Below are positions 25,881 to 38,520 of a stretch of 64,000 nucleotides of DNA, piece by piece. Numbering within the stretch: position 1 is the first letter of the stretch; every line of letters starts with the position of its first letter. Position numbers and translations under genes: made by a program. The stretch lies in NCBI GenBank assembly GCA_034190875.2, contig CM067356.1, forward strand, positions 62,321,154 to 62,385,153. Reading direction: 5' to 3'. The notes below the pieces were generated by a model. It saw only the letters and a list, made by a program, of their open reading frames with translations. It had not been told where the DNA came from and ran no database searches. Source of the DNA: Urechis unicinctus (lineage: Eukaryota; Annelida; Polychaeta; Xenopneusta; Urechidae).

Positions 25881-26412
25881 AAGGACTGATTGTATTGCGG
25901 TTTACTGTTTAAATCCGATGGGTTTTTTTAGTAGCATTCAGTTACGTTATAAGAGTGCATTTGAATGCATCAGTCGGCATTTTAACCTATGAAAATGATA
26001 CTTCTCATTATTTGTTTTAATAATTTCGGATTTAGCAAGACCTATTCTACAGCTGGATCAAATATATTGCGCGAACAACAAATGCAAGCCGTCGCTTGAT
26101 CTCTTATAATGCAATCCAGGTGACAGGTGATAAACAAGCACGCGTGCAGCAGTTTAATGGAACTGTTGATAAATGAAAAATGACTCTTCGAATCAAAACG
26201 AATTACTCCTTGTTAAGGCAAATTTATAGACCAGAAAACGACACAGGGAAGCAATTGGACTTTTTCAGTCATCTGCTGATTGGTCAATCGGGAAATGTTT
26301 AGCATTCAATAAGGACGCAGCATTTATAAATCTGTGGTGCTTATTATAGCAACTCAAGCACACATTTGTCTGGGTTGTAAGATGCCACTTGATTCAATCT
26401 TTTGCCTTCTAC

Positions 26413-26613
26413 CTAAAAACGTGTAGCTTGTTCGAACCAATAACTGTCAGTTGAATGATAATTCCATCTTACGCACTCGTCATGTAAGCCGCGTTTTATA
26501 ATTACCGTCACGTCCATGATACCGGCAATGAGCGATCCGTTATGATATAAAAGTGTGCGGTCATGACCAGCAATCGATGCGATCCGTTATTTTCGCTCTA
26601 TCATCCAACTTGA
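26413..26613 (-). pseudogene. Coding-like block C3, unit 2 first run
   Basis: A 201-nt stretch that aligns without a single gap to 36,332-36,532 and 50,387-50,587 and ends at the same TAG in each. Against the unit 3 copy I counted 25 differences: 13 at third, five at first and seven at second codon positions. Readable motif: GHDRTLLYHNGSLIA, then KRGLHDECVRW. The peptide has a possible N-glycosylation site (NGS). I do not recognise the family. This copy is interrupted near its upstream end. Confidence 0.45.
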
Positions 26614-27059
26614 TGCAAAATGCTGCAAAAAAACACATATCTTATACAAGTGCTGCGTACAAATGATAAGAACTACGCAAATATAAAGCATGGGTCAGAA
26701 TAGTAAATAATATAGACAGTCGGTAATGACCAGCAATTTATTATTTTTGTTTGTGACACATTTCGCGTTGCTAGAGCATCGATCATGCAATAATTATGGC
26801 GGAATGTCGTGATTATCTTGTGCAAAAGTCGCAATATAATGTTGAAGCATGTTCATGAATTATTGGTCATGCTTATACCCATTACTACAATATATTCAGA
26901 CCTCCATAGAAATGGCCGCGCATTAGCTTGAAGCCGTTGTATCAGTGTTTGTCCAGCTTTTGCCTTTCGTAAATATAGGTACGCGGCTGTATTCAAACAA
27001 TTGGTGATTATCTGGCAATCTTGGAAAACCAAGACGCATAAAAGGGTGCGATAGGCCAA

Positions 27060-27780
27060 TACATGCGCTTTTGTTGGTTACATCAAGTGAGCCTGTTCTT
27101 GCTGATATGTAGCTGCTGTCTTATTCCCGAACGAATGACGCACTATTTAAAGCAAGTTTTGCCACCAACCTCTCTGTTGGCTCATTACATGTGTCAGACT
27201 GAATGGTTGATACTATATTCACAATGTACAGCATACCATACATTTATAGCGAATACATTATGATAACTGAATGATAGGTAACCTCTGATGGATATCAACG
27301 GGTATTTGCCCAAATATGAGGATTTAAATCTATATCATTTCACGGATCCACGGCACGGAAAACGCTAGTTATGATCGTACACACAAGCTCTTGCCATTAA
27401 TCAAATAAAAGTGACGGCTAGATGCTATAATATCTCCATCAAGAAAGGGAAGTGATAAAAATAACTGTTTTATTATATATTTAGAAGCAGGCCATTCATA
27501 GTAAATAACATTCAGTTTTGATATTTTATTCCCATAATAAACTCTTTGCATTATTCATTATCCCACTGCATTCCCGCCATTAAGCACTGCGCCCCAGTAG
27601 CCTTCGCATAGGGGAACCAAAGTTGTAACAGCACCATAGTGGAACAATAACGCAGAAATGATACGTCATGATGACCTCAAGCAATTAGTACCTATCAATT
27701 TCCGTTCATTGGGCTCAATTGCTGTTAACGCTGCTATATTATTGTGATGTCATCAACGGATAAGTCTGTGTTTTTCGACA
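27060..27780 (+). other. Largest unmatched stretch, between the two right halves of unit 2
   Basis: Begins where the match to the inverted 7.37-7.5 kb segment ends and runs to the shortened R module. Two short open frames (27,063-27,263 plus, 66 codons; 27,369-27,551 minus, 60 codons) lie in it, both of a length expected by chance. I see no terminal repeats or target-site duplications that would mark an insertion. Confidence 0.4.
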
Positions 27781-28270
27781 ATTGCTTATATAATTGTGCT
27801 CAAAAATATATGCGTATTTACACCGCCTGCAGTGGGTGTAAATTAGGTTTACACTGACACATCGGTCCGCAATAAATAGACTAAGGAACCTAGCTAACTC
27901 TTTTGGATCGCAAAATCATGCAAGCTATCCATGTAAACGTGTCGCTTTGATTGGGCAATCAGACAATATTTGGCTCTGTACAAGGTATTTCCCAATACTT
28001 TGTTACAACCAGGCTGCTCTTTGCAGACGTCGGCGTGCTGAGGTGGAGACGGGCAGCCCGCAGACCAGGAGGCTCCTCGCTTGTCACATGGATACCAGTC
28101 ATATGTCATACAATCCATCGTTTTATCGACAGATACCCGGTCAATTAATCAGTATGGTTTGGTTGTTGTCAGACTTTATTTGCTTTACACGATTAGCGAG
28201 ATTGAGGAGGTCAATAACAAGCAGTACCACATGAATTCATCATCATCAATCTATTGAAAACTCATTAGCG
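27780..28270 (+). repeat. R module, subtype 2, unit 2 second run
   Basis: Strongly shortened. About 250 bp between the CAACCAGG motif and the core (28,045-28,090) are missing, so GACGTCGGCGTGCTGAGG joins almost directly to the core. It marks the start of the doubled right half of unit 2. Confidence 0.75.
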
Positions 28271-28819
28271 TCATTGTAGAAAATTGGTTACCAGTGAACC
28301 AATGACCAATTTGTTGCTTGCTTGGAAATTCAATCCAACAGAATTTTACCTTTGACCGTTTAGAAAATTGATAAGGTTGCTCATTGTTTTGCTGAATGTT
28401 ATTGATCAGCGGGAAAACGCTGACCTTGCCCTTTTCATCTTTTGCTGCCACATAATTATCTCATGGCTGAACATTATGTCGGTTAGTGAAACTTAGGTCA
28501 AGCTGCCAGTAGACAGAAGGAAAATGACTTCCCATATTGCTGTCCTATTGATACTGTGGCAATACTATTTACAGATCGACGATCAAGTCTGTTATAAGTC
28601 AACGACGTATTTTAAATGGTTTCGTTGGCGCCTGTTCGTGAAGATCAGACCGACACCGAGATAACAACGCCCTACAATAAAACATCTATGACTGCAAATG
28701 TCATTTACTTAAATTTGAGTTTAGCTCAACACCATCTTTATGTTAATACCCTGCCTATAGACCAATACCACTTAATTCGAGAGATTAAAAATAGGTGGGT
28801 GTATTATAAGATAAAGTTG

Positions 28820-29030
28820 CTGATATAAACTGCTTAAAACGTCAGACTCTGGCATACGACCCATCTGTGCGTATAGTGGTACCTGGTCCGCCGCCATATA
28901 TCCAGTACAGCAAATATTTAATTCCGTTGGCTGAGAGATATTTGCCTTCTTATATTTCTATAATGGTTTTGTGCTGTATTGACACCAATGTATACGGGTT
29001 TTGATCAGCGCAAGATGTATGTTGATCAGC
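28820..29030 (+). pseudogene. Coding-like block C5, first tandem copy in unit 2
   Basis: Shorter version (27 nt missing after YLP) within the 1.06-kb tandem duplication. It differs from its tandem sister at 29,874-30,062 by a few bases, and here the frame is no longer fully open. Confidence 0.33.
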
Positions 29031-29873
29031 TGTGATTTTCTTTCGAGATTAAACATTTTACCACTGCAGATTTTATAATAGATATTGAGCCATTACAATT
29101 GGCCCATGTAAGGACAAATGCATTTCAACCAGCATCGAGTGGCCTGCGCTGCATACTATGGCTCTCAATGCCTTATTTAAACAGAATCTCCGAACTCCCT
29201 ATTAGTACTGACGTACATAGCGCACATACATCTAAATTGCTTCTCGTGGTCTGAAAAAATATCTTTGCACCGGAGCGTTGAATGTAAAGAGTTGCCGAGT
29301 GGAAAGCATTATTCAGAATTCTGTAAGTAAGTGAAAGAGATTGGTGGTTGCTTTCTTAATGAATTAATGGATGACTGATAATACAACGAGCGGAACTAAC
29401 AATGTCCCCAGCATGAGGTCAATATATATGTTATATTTGCATTTAATAAAGTCTACAGTTTCGGACAAAATCAGAGCTTGTTCAGTATAAATAAATGGCG
29501 CTAGATATTTCTATTCTGCGCGACTCACATCATGGACGACATTTTTATTGTCACATAACCTCGATTAAACAACTTTGGTTCTCCGTCTTGATGTCTTATC
29601 TTTATGTTTAAATGTGAAGTATGTGATAAGCTACAGATTTGACCTTGAAGTTTCTATTTAGCAGCATTTAAAAATACTAGTACAATAATTTATCAACGTA
29701 ATGCTATAAAGTTACAACTCGACTTCATCGTATTTTTGCTATGTTATGACTGCAAATGTCATTTACTTTAATTTAAGTTTAGCGCAACACCATCCTTATG
29801 TTAATACCCTGCCTATAGACCAATACCACTTAATTCGAGATATTAAAAATAGGTGGGTGTATCATAAAATAAA

Positions 29874-30062
29874 GTGGCTGATATAAACTGCTTAAAACGC
29901 CAGACTCTGGCATACGACCCATCTGTGCGTATAGTGGTACCTGGTCCGCCGCCAAATATCCAGTACAGCAAATATTTTATTCCGTTGGCTGAGGGATATT
30001 TGCCTTCTTATATTTCCACAATGGTTTTGTATTGTATTGACACCAATGAATACGAGTTTTGA
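29874..30062 (+). other. Open 62-codon frame over C5, second tandem copy
   Basis: Reads ADINCLKRQTLAYDPSVRIV, then VPGPPPNIQYSKYFIPLAEG and STMVLYCIDTNE. There is no ATG at its left end, as expected if it is an exon or relic, not a whole gene. A proline run (PGPPP) is kept in all four copies. It is followed at 30,106-30,320 by another conserved plus-frame segment, TADFIIDIEPLQLAHV. No family recognised. Confidence 0.35.
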
Positions 30063-30950
30063 TCAGCGCAAGATGTATGTTGATCAGCTGAGATTTTCTT
30101 TCGAGATTAAACATTTTACCACTGCAGATTTTATAATAGATATTGAGCCATTACAATTGGCCCATGTAAGGACAAATGCATTTCAACCAGCATCGAGTGG
30201 CCTGCGCTGCATACTATGGCTCTCAATGCCTTATTTAAACAGAATCCCCGAACTCTCCCTATTTAGTACTGACGTACATAGATGAACAAACCCGAACTCC
30301 CTATTAGTACTGACGTACATAGCGCACATACATCTAAATTGCTACTCGTGGTCTGAAAAAATATCTTTGCACCGGAGCGTTGAATGTAAAGAGTTGCCGC
30401 GTGGAAAGCATTATTCAGAATTCTGTAAGTAAGTGAAAGAGATTGGTTGCTGCGTACTTAACAACTTAATGGATGACTGATAATACAACGAGCAGAACTA
30501 ACAATGTCCCCAGCAAGAGGTCAATATATATGCTATATTTGCATTTAATAAAGTCTACAGTTTCGGACAAAATCAGAGCTTGTTCAGCATTAATAAAAGG
30601 CGCTAGATATTTCTATTCTGCACGACTCACATCATGGACGACGTTTTTATTGTCACATAACCTCGATTAAACAACTTTGGTTTTCCGTCTTGATGTCTTA
30701 TCTTTATGTTTAAATATGAAGTATGTGATAAGCTACAGATTTGACCTTGAAGTTTCTATTTAGCAGCATTTAAAAATACTAGTACAATAATTTATCAACG
30801 TAACGATATTAAGTTACAACTCGACATCAATGTTATATTGGTATGCTTTTTGTATCACCGAAAAAGCGCAATTATTAACAGCCATGGCATACAGTGTTCC
30901 GCGTCTTAAGATATTAGACGTTATGTCTTAAAGCGGACCAGGCAATCAAA

Positions 30951-31120
30951 GTGAAGTGCTTTGTGCCAATTTATAAGCCTGCTAACGGTAAAAGCATCTG
31001 CTGTTTAGATCCAAAATATAATGTATTAAATATTGCATTGGAGCTTGTGTTTGGCAACGCTGCAGGCGTTGATTCACGACTGGTACTAACTTTTTTTATT
31101 AGAGCCACATGTGCAGCGCG
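30951..31120 (+). pseudogene. Coding-like block C7, unit 2
   Basis: Forty-seven codons align without gaps to 45,110-45,250: FVPIYKPANGKSICCLDPKY here, LVPIYWPVNGKRVCCLDPKY there. I counted eight third, nine first and only four second-position differences, consistent with former coding. The two copies part frame in a T-run near 31,090, so neither right-hand end is reliable. The CC pair followed by LDPKYNVLN is the most constant motif. Family unknown. Confidence 0.4.
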
Positions 31121-33204
31121 TCTCATGCATATTAGTTTAGTTCGGAGAATCATAAATCCATACTGCGTTCTTTTATCCCTTCTTGGGTATGTATTACGCC
31201 TACTTCGCTTTACCAGAATTAGCTTTCGATTTTTTATTTAGGTTAGTTGTAGAAAAGACCGTAATTGCCATTTGATTTTGCTGAAATCGCTTGTGCCAGT
31301 CAATCCAATATCCACCCCGACATGAACATTCAGGCAGGCACACAGTGACATCAAAATAGCACTTGAAATGAAACAATATGCAAGTCAACTAGAACGAGAC
31401 GCGTACCCGTGGCCGTCGATGTTTAAAAAATACCTCTGCAAACAGACAGCTGCTATCAACGTTTCGTATTAACATTCACATATATCAACAGCTATCTTAT
31501 TTTTTGAAACAACGTCACTTAAACCTAAATATCCAGGCAAGGACTTACATTTTCAATACCATAATCGAATGCGAATAGTAGCCACGAATGTATATCACAA
31601 CAGAACGTAGCAATTACACTGGTTATATCAATACCTTAATGCACATCTTGTCAGTTTCACAGTTATTCTTATAATATGGTTAGGGAGAGCTTCATAACGA
31701 ATTTGTCTATTGTTGTCGGCACACATCACAATCTTTAGTGTTACCATATCCTAAAATGTGAATAATGTGCAGGGCTGTAATATTAATTTTTTAAGCAGAT
31801 ATTACGCTAGCTTCCCTAAACCGATTTGGCCTTCAATATTATATCCGCAATATTTGGTTTTCTCTTGGAAACAGCCCGATATTACCTAAATTGTATTTTC
31901 CATCCAATATCTGCTTCGACATGAAATTGTAGGCAAGCATCAAGTGGCATCCTAAACGAGATTGATCACAATAACTTGGTGAAAGCATTCGTTTATGAAA
32001 CTATCTTAGTGTCGCCATTTCCGCACACATAGAGTTACAATCAACTTTTCCTACCTTCTCATCCAGTGATAGCGATAAACTATCGGTGTTCAACATCTGT
32101 TAAAATTCTGAATGTCGTTGATGCGTCAATAAAAGCTCATGTTTCTATAGCGTAATTGCTACAGAACAGAGCCGAATTACTAGAATCATTAATAAATGAT
32201 TAGCAGTTTTTAAATGTCTCATTTGATATATTTTGGGTTTTATTTTAATTATAACAAGTGTCTCGTGTGCTCCATATCCATTTTACCAAAGTGTTAAACA
32301 TCTTAAGTCGGCATGAAACTACGAGTAAATGGCACAGACCATTATGCGGTAACTCTTATAGCTGATATTTTTTTCCATATGAATGTAGAAGCTTTTTACA
32401 TTTTCCATGATGGCTAGCTGAGCGATCACGATCTCAAATGCAGTCACGTTTAAAAGTAAGGTCATTATCTCTTTTTACATCGCTGTTAACGTAAAACATA
32501 CCCAGAGTGCATCAGAAGATTAAACCGATTTACGATTTGAATCAATTGTAGTTTGGTTCCAAAACAATTACGTGAGAATCGCATGATAGCTTGGCGCATC
32601 CCGTGTGTCTACCCGTTATGGTGTCAAATATAACTTATTCCTAGATAATTCAACTTATCCAATGGTGTAAGAACGCCCGTATTGGTGCGAGTTTACAACG
32701 CAATATGAAATGCACTCAGTTGTCCTTAGATGTTTATACATAACGAAAACATGTTTGTGACAGCATATTGTAGCGCATCTGTGCAATCATCTATGAGGAG
32801 TCAACCATATGTAGAAAGGAAATTGGCGAGCGTGGATCCATTCAGTAGAATTGCGTTGTCATAGCATTAAATTATTACAATACGACAGAATTATCTGTCA
32901 TCAATATTTCACATATTGCGTTCTTGTAATACTAATTATCCATTACATCGTGCATATTGAAGACTAGACAAAAAACGTTACTAGTGTGCATATATTATAT
33001 GCTCGATATCCATGGACTGACCGGAAGGGATACGTTGAACCGCAGTAGTAGTTCAGGAAATACCGGCCTATACGAAGTTACTTAAATCATTCCACAGCAA
33101 AAGACTGAACAGGCCATTAATTATACAAATGACGTAACCACCTATATTTCGGTTGTCGGCGCTGTCAGGTTCAATGATGAACTGCATCAAAATCCTTATA
33201 TTTA

Positions 33205-33505
33205 ATCGTAATGTACAATGCATTATATCAGGTCATTTTTCCACCGAGGATACCGTCAAGTTTAATGATCAGCACCTAAAAGATGATTTTCTTATTGACT
33301 AATTGTTCAATTCTTTGCAAAGTTGTATCAAAATAGGCTAAACCTTCCGATGAGAGATATATAGTGCTCTTCGTGTGTGTGCAGCATCGTCAGATAATTT
33401 GGATACAATGAAATACTATAGCATTCCGTATGTTAGTGACGCACCAGTTGACATAAAATGGGCAACAAGCTTCCATTCTAACCATAGAGGAAATATTAGC
33501 TCCAA
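33205..33505 (+). pseudogene. Block C4, unit 2 second run
   Basis: Keeps VCAASSDNLDTMKYYSIPYV in frame. The first half is frame-disturbed and the end shifts after DIKW. Confidence 0.35.
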
Positions 33506-35453
33506 AATCCGAGACTTGCAGAAGTAATCTAATTTTCCTGATGAAACCCTATTTGCTGTCAGTATACAGCCTCATGTTGTATGCTTTTTCCTTTTTTCGA
33601 AGATAAAGCATGCTTGATAAGGTCATACTACCTAAGTTGAAAATTTGTAAGAGCATTGTACCTGATTGCATGAGTGATGTGCCATATTGTAGGTACTGGG
33701 ACAGCGTACAAAACATCAATAAGACGTCTTATGGATGAGAAGACATAATGCATGCTTTTAATCCCATTCGGTGGGAGCTTGTCATATTATGTATATTCAT
33801 AGCAAATAATCAACTAAAATTTACAAACATCGTCTAGGATAAGTCTTCTGATATCTGCATTTCGTTAATATCAAGGCATGCGTCATGTACTAATCTGCGC
33901 GAGATACCCGATGTGAAATAAACACCACCCAGAGACATTGTTCCGATATGACATCTGTACTGCATCTAGGAGAAATGCACGTTGTTTTATATAAGTCAAT
34001 CACAAGCTTTAGATAATTTTATGCCTTTTGAATATTTAATTAATAATGCGAACGACGCTAATTACAAACAAAGTCTTTTCAAGAACATGATCGTAGAGTT
34101 GAGAACATAATGCATTTCTGGGCAAGGTGTAAGTTGACAGACAGCCAGTTATGTATTCATAACCCTGTTTCCACCAAGCAATCCATCATTGCTGTTGGAG
34201 TGTTGTCAATGGTGTGATTTCTCGTATATGGCTAATTGCGCAAACCAATGCGATCACTGATAACCTATGATTAGTCGTTAACTGTTTTTAATAACTTACC
34301 TTAAATTGGACAAAGCGGTTTCCTAAGTCATGAAGACAAACTTAACTGATCCTAGAACAAATTTGACAGCACCACGATGACAGAAATCAGTATAATCAAA
34401 AAAGACGGCGAACGTTTCTGATGAAAAAATTATCCTCCCGTGCTGAAATATGGCTAGGCGTTTGATAAAGTAAAAAGTACCCTCGATATTAACAAATTAA
34501 TGCGTTCTAATGAAATAAACAGCTCGAGCCGTTGATTGACCGACATCTAGCGAGGCAATCCGCTTTCTAGCTCACTGACCGCCTTATATATGTAATACCA
34601 CATGCATACCTTATACGACAATGAAAATGTAAGGTTTTTGTCAAAAACCGTAGCGTCTCTAATATAATGTTGGCATCCCAACCAGAAATTAGGTAACGTT
34701 ATAATTTCAGAGACGCATGATATATCCCTGTAAGGCTGGTGAAGCACATATGATAGGATTTCTTTATGTACAGGAAATTGCGCATTATTTGGCAGGATAA
34801 ATTTATTCATCCTGTTTTCAAATAAGTGTTTCTCAATGGTTGTGCCTTGTATACCGTTGGCCTAACTCATGAGCTGTTAACCTTGCTGATGTTAACCCAA
34901 TCAATCCGTTACAGTGTTTTCAGGCGGTCTTGTCATTGTATATATGTATGCAGAGCGCCTGTAACACCACGAATAGGGTTCAAGGGATTTTTTTGCCGGT
35001 CACGTGAGCTGCATTGAATACTTTTCTTTATACGGTAGCAGCTGAGTACAATTCAAGGCGAATGTCGAAAAATGTCCTATTAAGCACGTCGTTACTGACC
35101 ACGTGATAAGGTGTCGAGGCGATACAAAACAAAATGCGACACTTAAGTACTTTCAATTAGAAGACCTCTACACAAAACAACCGTGGATGTACCATCAAAT
35201 ACACATAGATGTAATAAAGCGCAACCCAATCGGAACATTGTTAGGTTAAAGACTGTCTATGGAATTAACATAGGTTGTCTCCATAGTTTACTGTAGAAAA
35301 TAAGTCAGTGTTATCCGTACTTTCTAGCATTTTTGCAATCGAAACTTTTTAAAATCTATGTAAAATTAATAACGGAAACACTGGATCAATCTTAAGGATT
35401 AAAAAGAATTCTATCCGTCATTTTGTGACGTTGTAATTGTGATGATTCCTTGA

Positions 35454-35790
35454 CTATTTTGTCTGTATCAGCAGTGAAAAGTACTGTTCCGATTGTATCT
35501 CTTGGCAAATATGAATCCTAAGGACTCGACAATGTATTAATACAACGAAGACAGCCCTGGGGACCACACACCGTTGTTGCTGTTGCCCAGTGTTCAGTAG
35601 ACACAACCACGACTGCTCAAATGACCAAAATAAGTGCACATTGCGATCGCATTAATGGTCGTTAAGATGTCAGGCACGCCTCTGCTGGGCGACTGGGTGC
35701 TGTCGATTGTTGTACACGGCTGATTGGATGCATATAAAAGTATCTGTGTCCGTTATGGTATACAGCACACCTTGGCGTTGATACATGGCT
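35454..35790 (-). pseudogene. Coding-like block C2, unit 2 second run
   Basis: Counterpart of 25,536-25,880. An open frame of 61 codons covers its downstream part (35,454-35,639) and extends beyond the place where the other copy stops. The upstream part (35,640-35,790) carries PCTTIDSTQSPSRGVPDIL and, before it, a cysteine-containing segment also found at 25.80-25.88 kb. No signal peptide or membrane segment is evident. Function unknown. Confidence 0.45.
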
Positions 35791-36331
35791 TCTTTGTAAC
35801 CTTAAAAGGACTAATTATATATGCGGTTTACTATTTCAACCAGGTTAGCTTCTTCAGTAGCATTCAGTTACATTATAAGAGTGCCTCATCGAGCAGTCGT
35901 TATTTTAGGTGATGAAAATGATACTTCTATTGATTTTTTTAATAATTTCGGATTTAGCATGACATGTTCCACAGAACAAATATATTGCGTGAACAGCATA
36001 TACAATGCATCGTTCGATCTCTTATAATGTAATACATGGAACAGGTGATAAACAAGCACGTGTGCAGTAGTTTAATAGAACTGCTGATAAATGAAAACTG
36101 ACTCTTTGAAACAAAACGAATCACTACTTATAAAGTCGGATTAATAGTCAAGAAAACTACAGCAAGGAAGCAATTGGGCTTTTTCTGACATCAGGTGATT
36201 GGTGAATCAGGAAATGTTTAGCATTCAATAAGAAGGCAGCATTTACCAATCTATGGTACTTATTATCGCATCTCAAACACATGTTTGTCTGGGTCTTAAG
36301 ATGCCACGGAATTTAGTCTTATGGCTTTTAT

Positions 36332-36532
36332 CTAAAAACGTGTTACTTGGTCGAACCAATAACTGTCAGTTGATTGATAGTTCCATCTTACACACTCGTC
36401 ATGTAAGCCGCGTTTTATAGTTCCCGTCACGTCAATAGTTCCGGCAATGAGCGACCCATTGTGATATAAAAGTGTTCGGTCATGACCAGCAATCAATGTG
36501 ATCCGACATTTCCACTATATCATCCAACTTGA
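36332..36532 (-). pseudogene. Coding-like block C3, unit 2 second run
   Basis: Gap-free counterpart of 26,413-26,613, same terminal stop. Differences from the unit 3 copy are fewer, as expected from the general closeness of 35.2-37.2 kb to the young units. It is interrupted near the upstream end. Confidence 0.42.
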
Positions 36533-36546
36533 TGCAAGTAGTCGCA

Positions 36547-36712
36547 AAATCACATATCTAATACAAGCGCTGCGTAAAAATGGTAAGAACTACGTAAATA
36601 TAATGCATGGGTAAATAATAACTTGCTGCAAGTACCCCACCAACACAAATCTTATACAAGCGCTTCGTCGGAATGATAGGAACTACGCAAATATAATGCA
36701 TGGGTCAGAATA
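36547..36712 (+). repeat. About 94-bp tandem duplication near the unit end
   Basis: A segment running from ATACAAGCGCT to TAATGCATGGGT occurs twice in a row. The same doubling is present in unit 3 (about 50,615-50,760) and unit 4 (about 63,305-63,452). It is single at 26.64-26.69 kb, and palindrome 2 retains only its tail. The duplication arose in the ancestor of the young right ends. Confidence 0.8.
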
Positions 36713-37539
36713 GTAAATAATGCAGACAGTCGGTAATGACCCATAATCAATTACACTTGTGTTTGACACATTTCGCATTGTTAGAGCCTCGCCCGTGCAT
36801 TAATCATGACTGAATATCGTGATTATCTTGTGCAAAAGTCGCAATATAATGTTGAAGCGTTTTCATGAGTTATTGGTCATACTTATACCCATTACTACAA
36901 TGGATTCAGTCTTCCATATAAATGCCCGCACTCGATGTTAAACAGGTGTCTTGATAGGCGGACGCCCCAAAGCATACGCATGGTTGGTTAACTTAGAACC
37001 AACACGCACGTGATACAAGTAATTATGGTAACATTTCAGCCAGTTGGGGAAGAATCGTGTTGTTTGAATGGCCATCTTCATTATCGACTGCCATACTTTA
37101 TGCCACCCTACCGACGAAACGAGATATTATCACGATATACCTATATTTGCTGTGATAATTTAGAAGATTAGCCTATTTGATCCAATAGAGAACACATAAA
37201 CCGGAACAGCCCTAAATTTGTGCTACCGGCTTGTTCACACCAATGTGCGATCCTTTTGCAGCGTTCAAGTTGAGTGCCTGTGTTACATGTAAAACGCTAA
37301 ACACTTGCATAAAACATTACTAGTGTAATTGCAGAAACGATATAATACAAATCAAATGTTAAAACATGGCATCATCGCGCGGGTATAGCATATATGACGA
37401 ATGAGGTAGCGATAGAACAAACTTGGCGAGTTATGTCATATGCAGTAAGTATATTATCATCAGTGTACTACGTGTCTAACGATCTCCAATGTGCAGCACA
37501 ACCAACAGCTTAGAACACAAGCCAGCCTACACTAGGATC

Positions 37540-38520
37540 AAGTCAACTAGTGATCACGATAAACATGGGACAAGACGATGGGCACGATCGTAAAAATGTG
37601 TTGTTATTTCTGGCTGATTGCGTATATTATCTTATTTACTGAATATACCAACATTTACCACAACCTATGACAGTACTGATGAGATCGAGGATTTATGAGA
37701 TGATGCGCCTTTTGTATGAGGAGATGATGAATATTGTCATAGAAGCTGATAAGTCATTGCGGTCAAATGGAGATTGCTTCAATAATGACGCTTCACAATA
37801 TTTGCGTTTTTACACCATCTACAGGTAAGATTAGGTATAAAATGTAAACATCGCTCCGCACAAAATACGCTTAGGAAATCCCATCAAGCGCATGCATCAA
37901 GCAATCAATGAAAGCGTGTCGTCTATTCCTTTGATCAGTCTGATGTCACCACAAAACGTGCCACAAGTCCGTCCTTAATGCGTCACGGACAATCGATATA
38001 TCACAAGGACTATGATATAGGGAGACATAACAGACTTTGTACAATGATATAAGCTGTATGACAGGCTGGTGCTCTGGGCGGAAAAGATGTGCAAGGCTTT
38101 ATATGCTATCGTCGCAAGTTAGGATAGCTATTTTGCAATGTTCCAGTGCACTCGATTAAAGAACATTTGCATTTGAATAAAACTTGCGAGGTGACACATG
38201 CCGTCACATTTGTGGCTGGGTACAGTATGGTGTAATATTTAATGCCGAGGTTAACGATCATTGTGAATGCTGGGTGGAGGTTATTCTTCTGTTGAAAAAG
38301 ATATCACAACGATGTGCAATGGGTAATAGCTCGTTTTATCTCTTTCGACGTTATGGAACTCGGGTCTGTGAATCCGGGCACTTTGAGAGCACGGCGATAA
38401 ATAAGGGCAATAGGCAACCCGATGGGCAATCCGTAGACCAGGGGGCGTCTCCCTGTTTCTCTAGGAAGACAATCACTTACCATGCAGTATATGCGTTTTT
38501 ATAAGCGCCTGGTTCATCAA
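37540..38520 (+). repeat. R module, subtype 1, first copy of unit 3
   Basis: Core near 38,398-38,465 with an extra GATGGGCAATCC inserted inside it. It includes the RGDTC block at 38,184-38,504. Its unit 4 counterpart is at about 51.57-52.53 kb. Confidence 0.85.
38184..38504 (+). other. Open 106-codon frame over C1 and the R core, unit 3
   Basis: Begins MRGDTCRHICGWVQYG, passes the KISQRCAMGN motif, and continues through the R core (QSVDQGASPCFSRKTIT). Cysteine-rich for its length. The R-core part is shared in sense with the frame at 10,811-11,107, which reads GDRQPVDQGAPPCVSRKT. In unit 4 the N-terminal half is interrupted and the frame is open only from about 52,285. No known family. The frame could be one exon of a larger gene. 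Confidence 0.33.

Larger units (their letters stand above)
28688..30830 (+). repeat. 1.06-kb tandem duplication inside unit 2
   Basis: Copy one (28,688-29,745) and copy two (29,746 to about 30,830) both start at ATGACTGCAAATGTCATTTA, 1058 bp apart, and are very similar throughout. Copy two is slightly longer because a piece ending TACTGACGTACATAG was doubled near 30,255-30,320. Related single-copy sequence lies at 2.74-4.2 kb, 21.7-22.4 kb and 44.3-44.95 kb. This is a local, fairly recent event. Confidence 0.93.
15687..37200 (+). repeat. Unit 2: composite old unit with a partly doubled right half
   Basis: A 21.5-kb unit. The left half (15.7-20.9 kb) matches the left half of unit 3. The right half occurs twice, at about 21.0-27.0 kb and 28.3-37.2 kb. 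The copies are separated by a stretch I cannot match (27.06-27.78 kb) and an extra R module. The second run also carries a 1.06-kb tandem duplication. The last 2 kb (35.2-37.2 kb) are far closer to units 3 and 4 than the rest of the unit, which suggests local sequence exchange or a later duplication. Confidence 0.8.

Noticed and set aside
26400-26430. tRNA-like TTCGAA motifs here and near 2784, 21,735 and 36,335
   Set aside because: No matching A box, acceptor stem or anticodon arm at a suitable distance.
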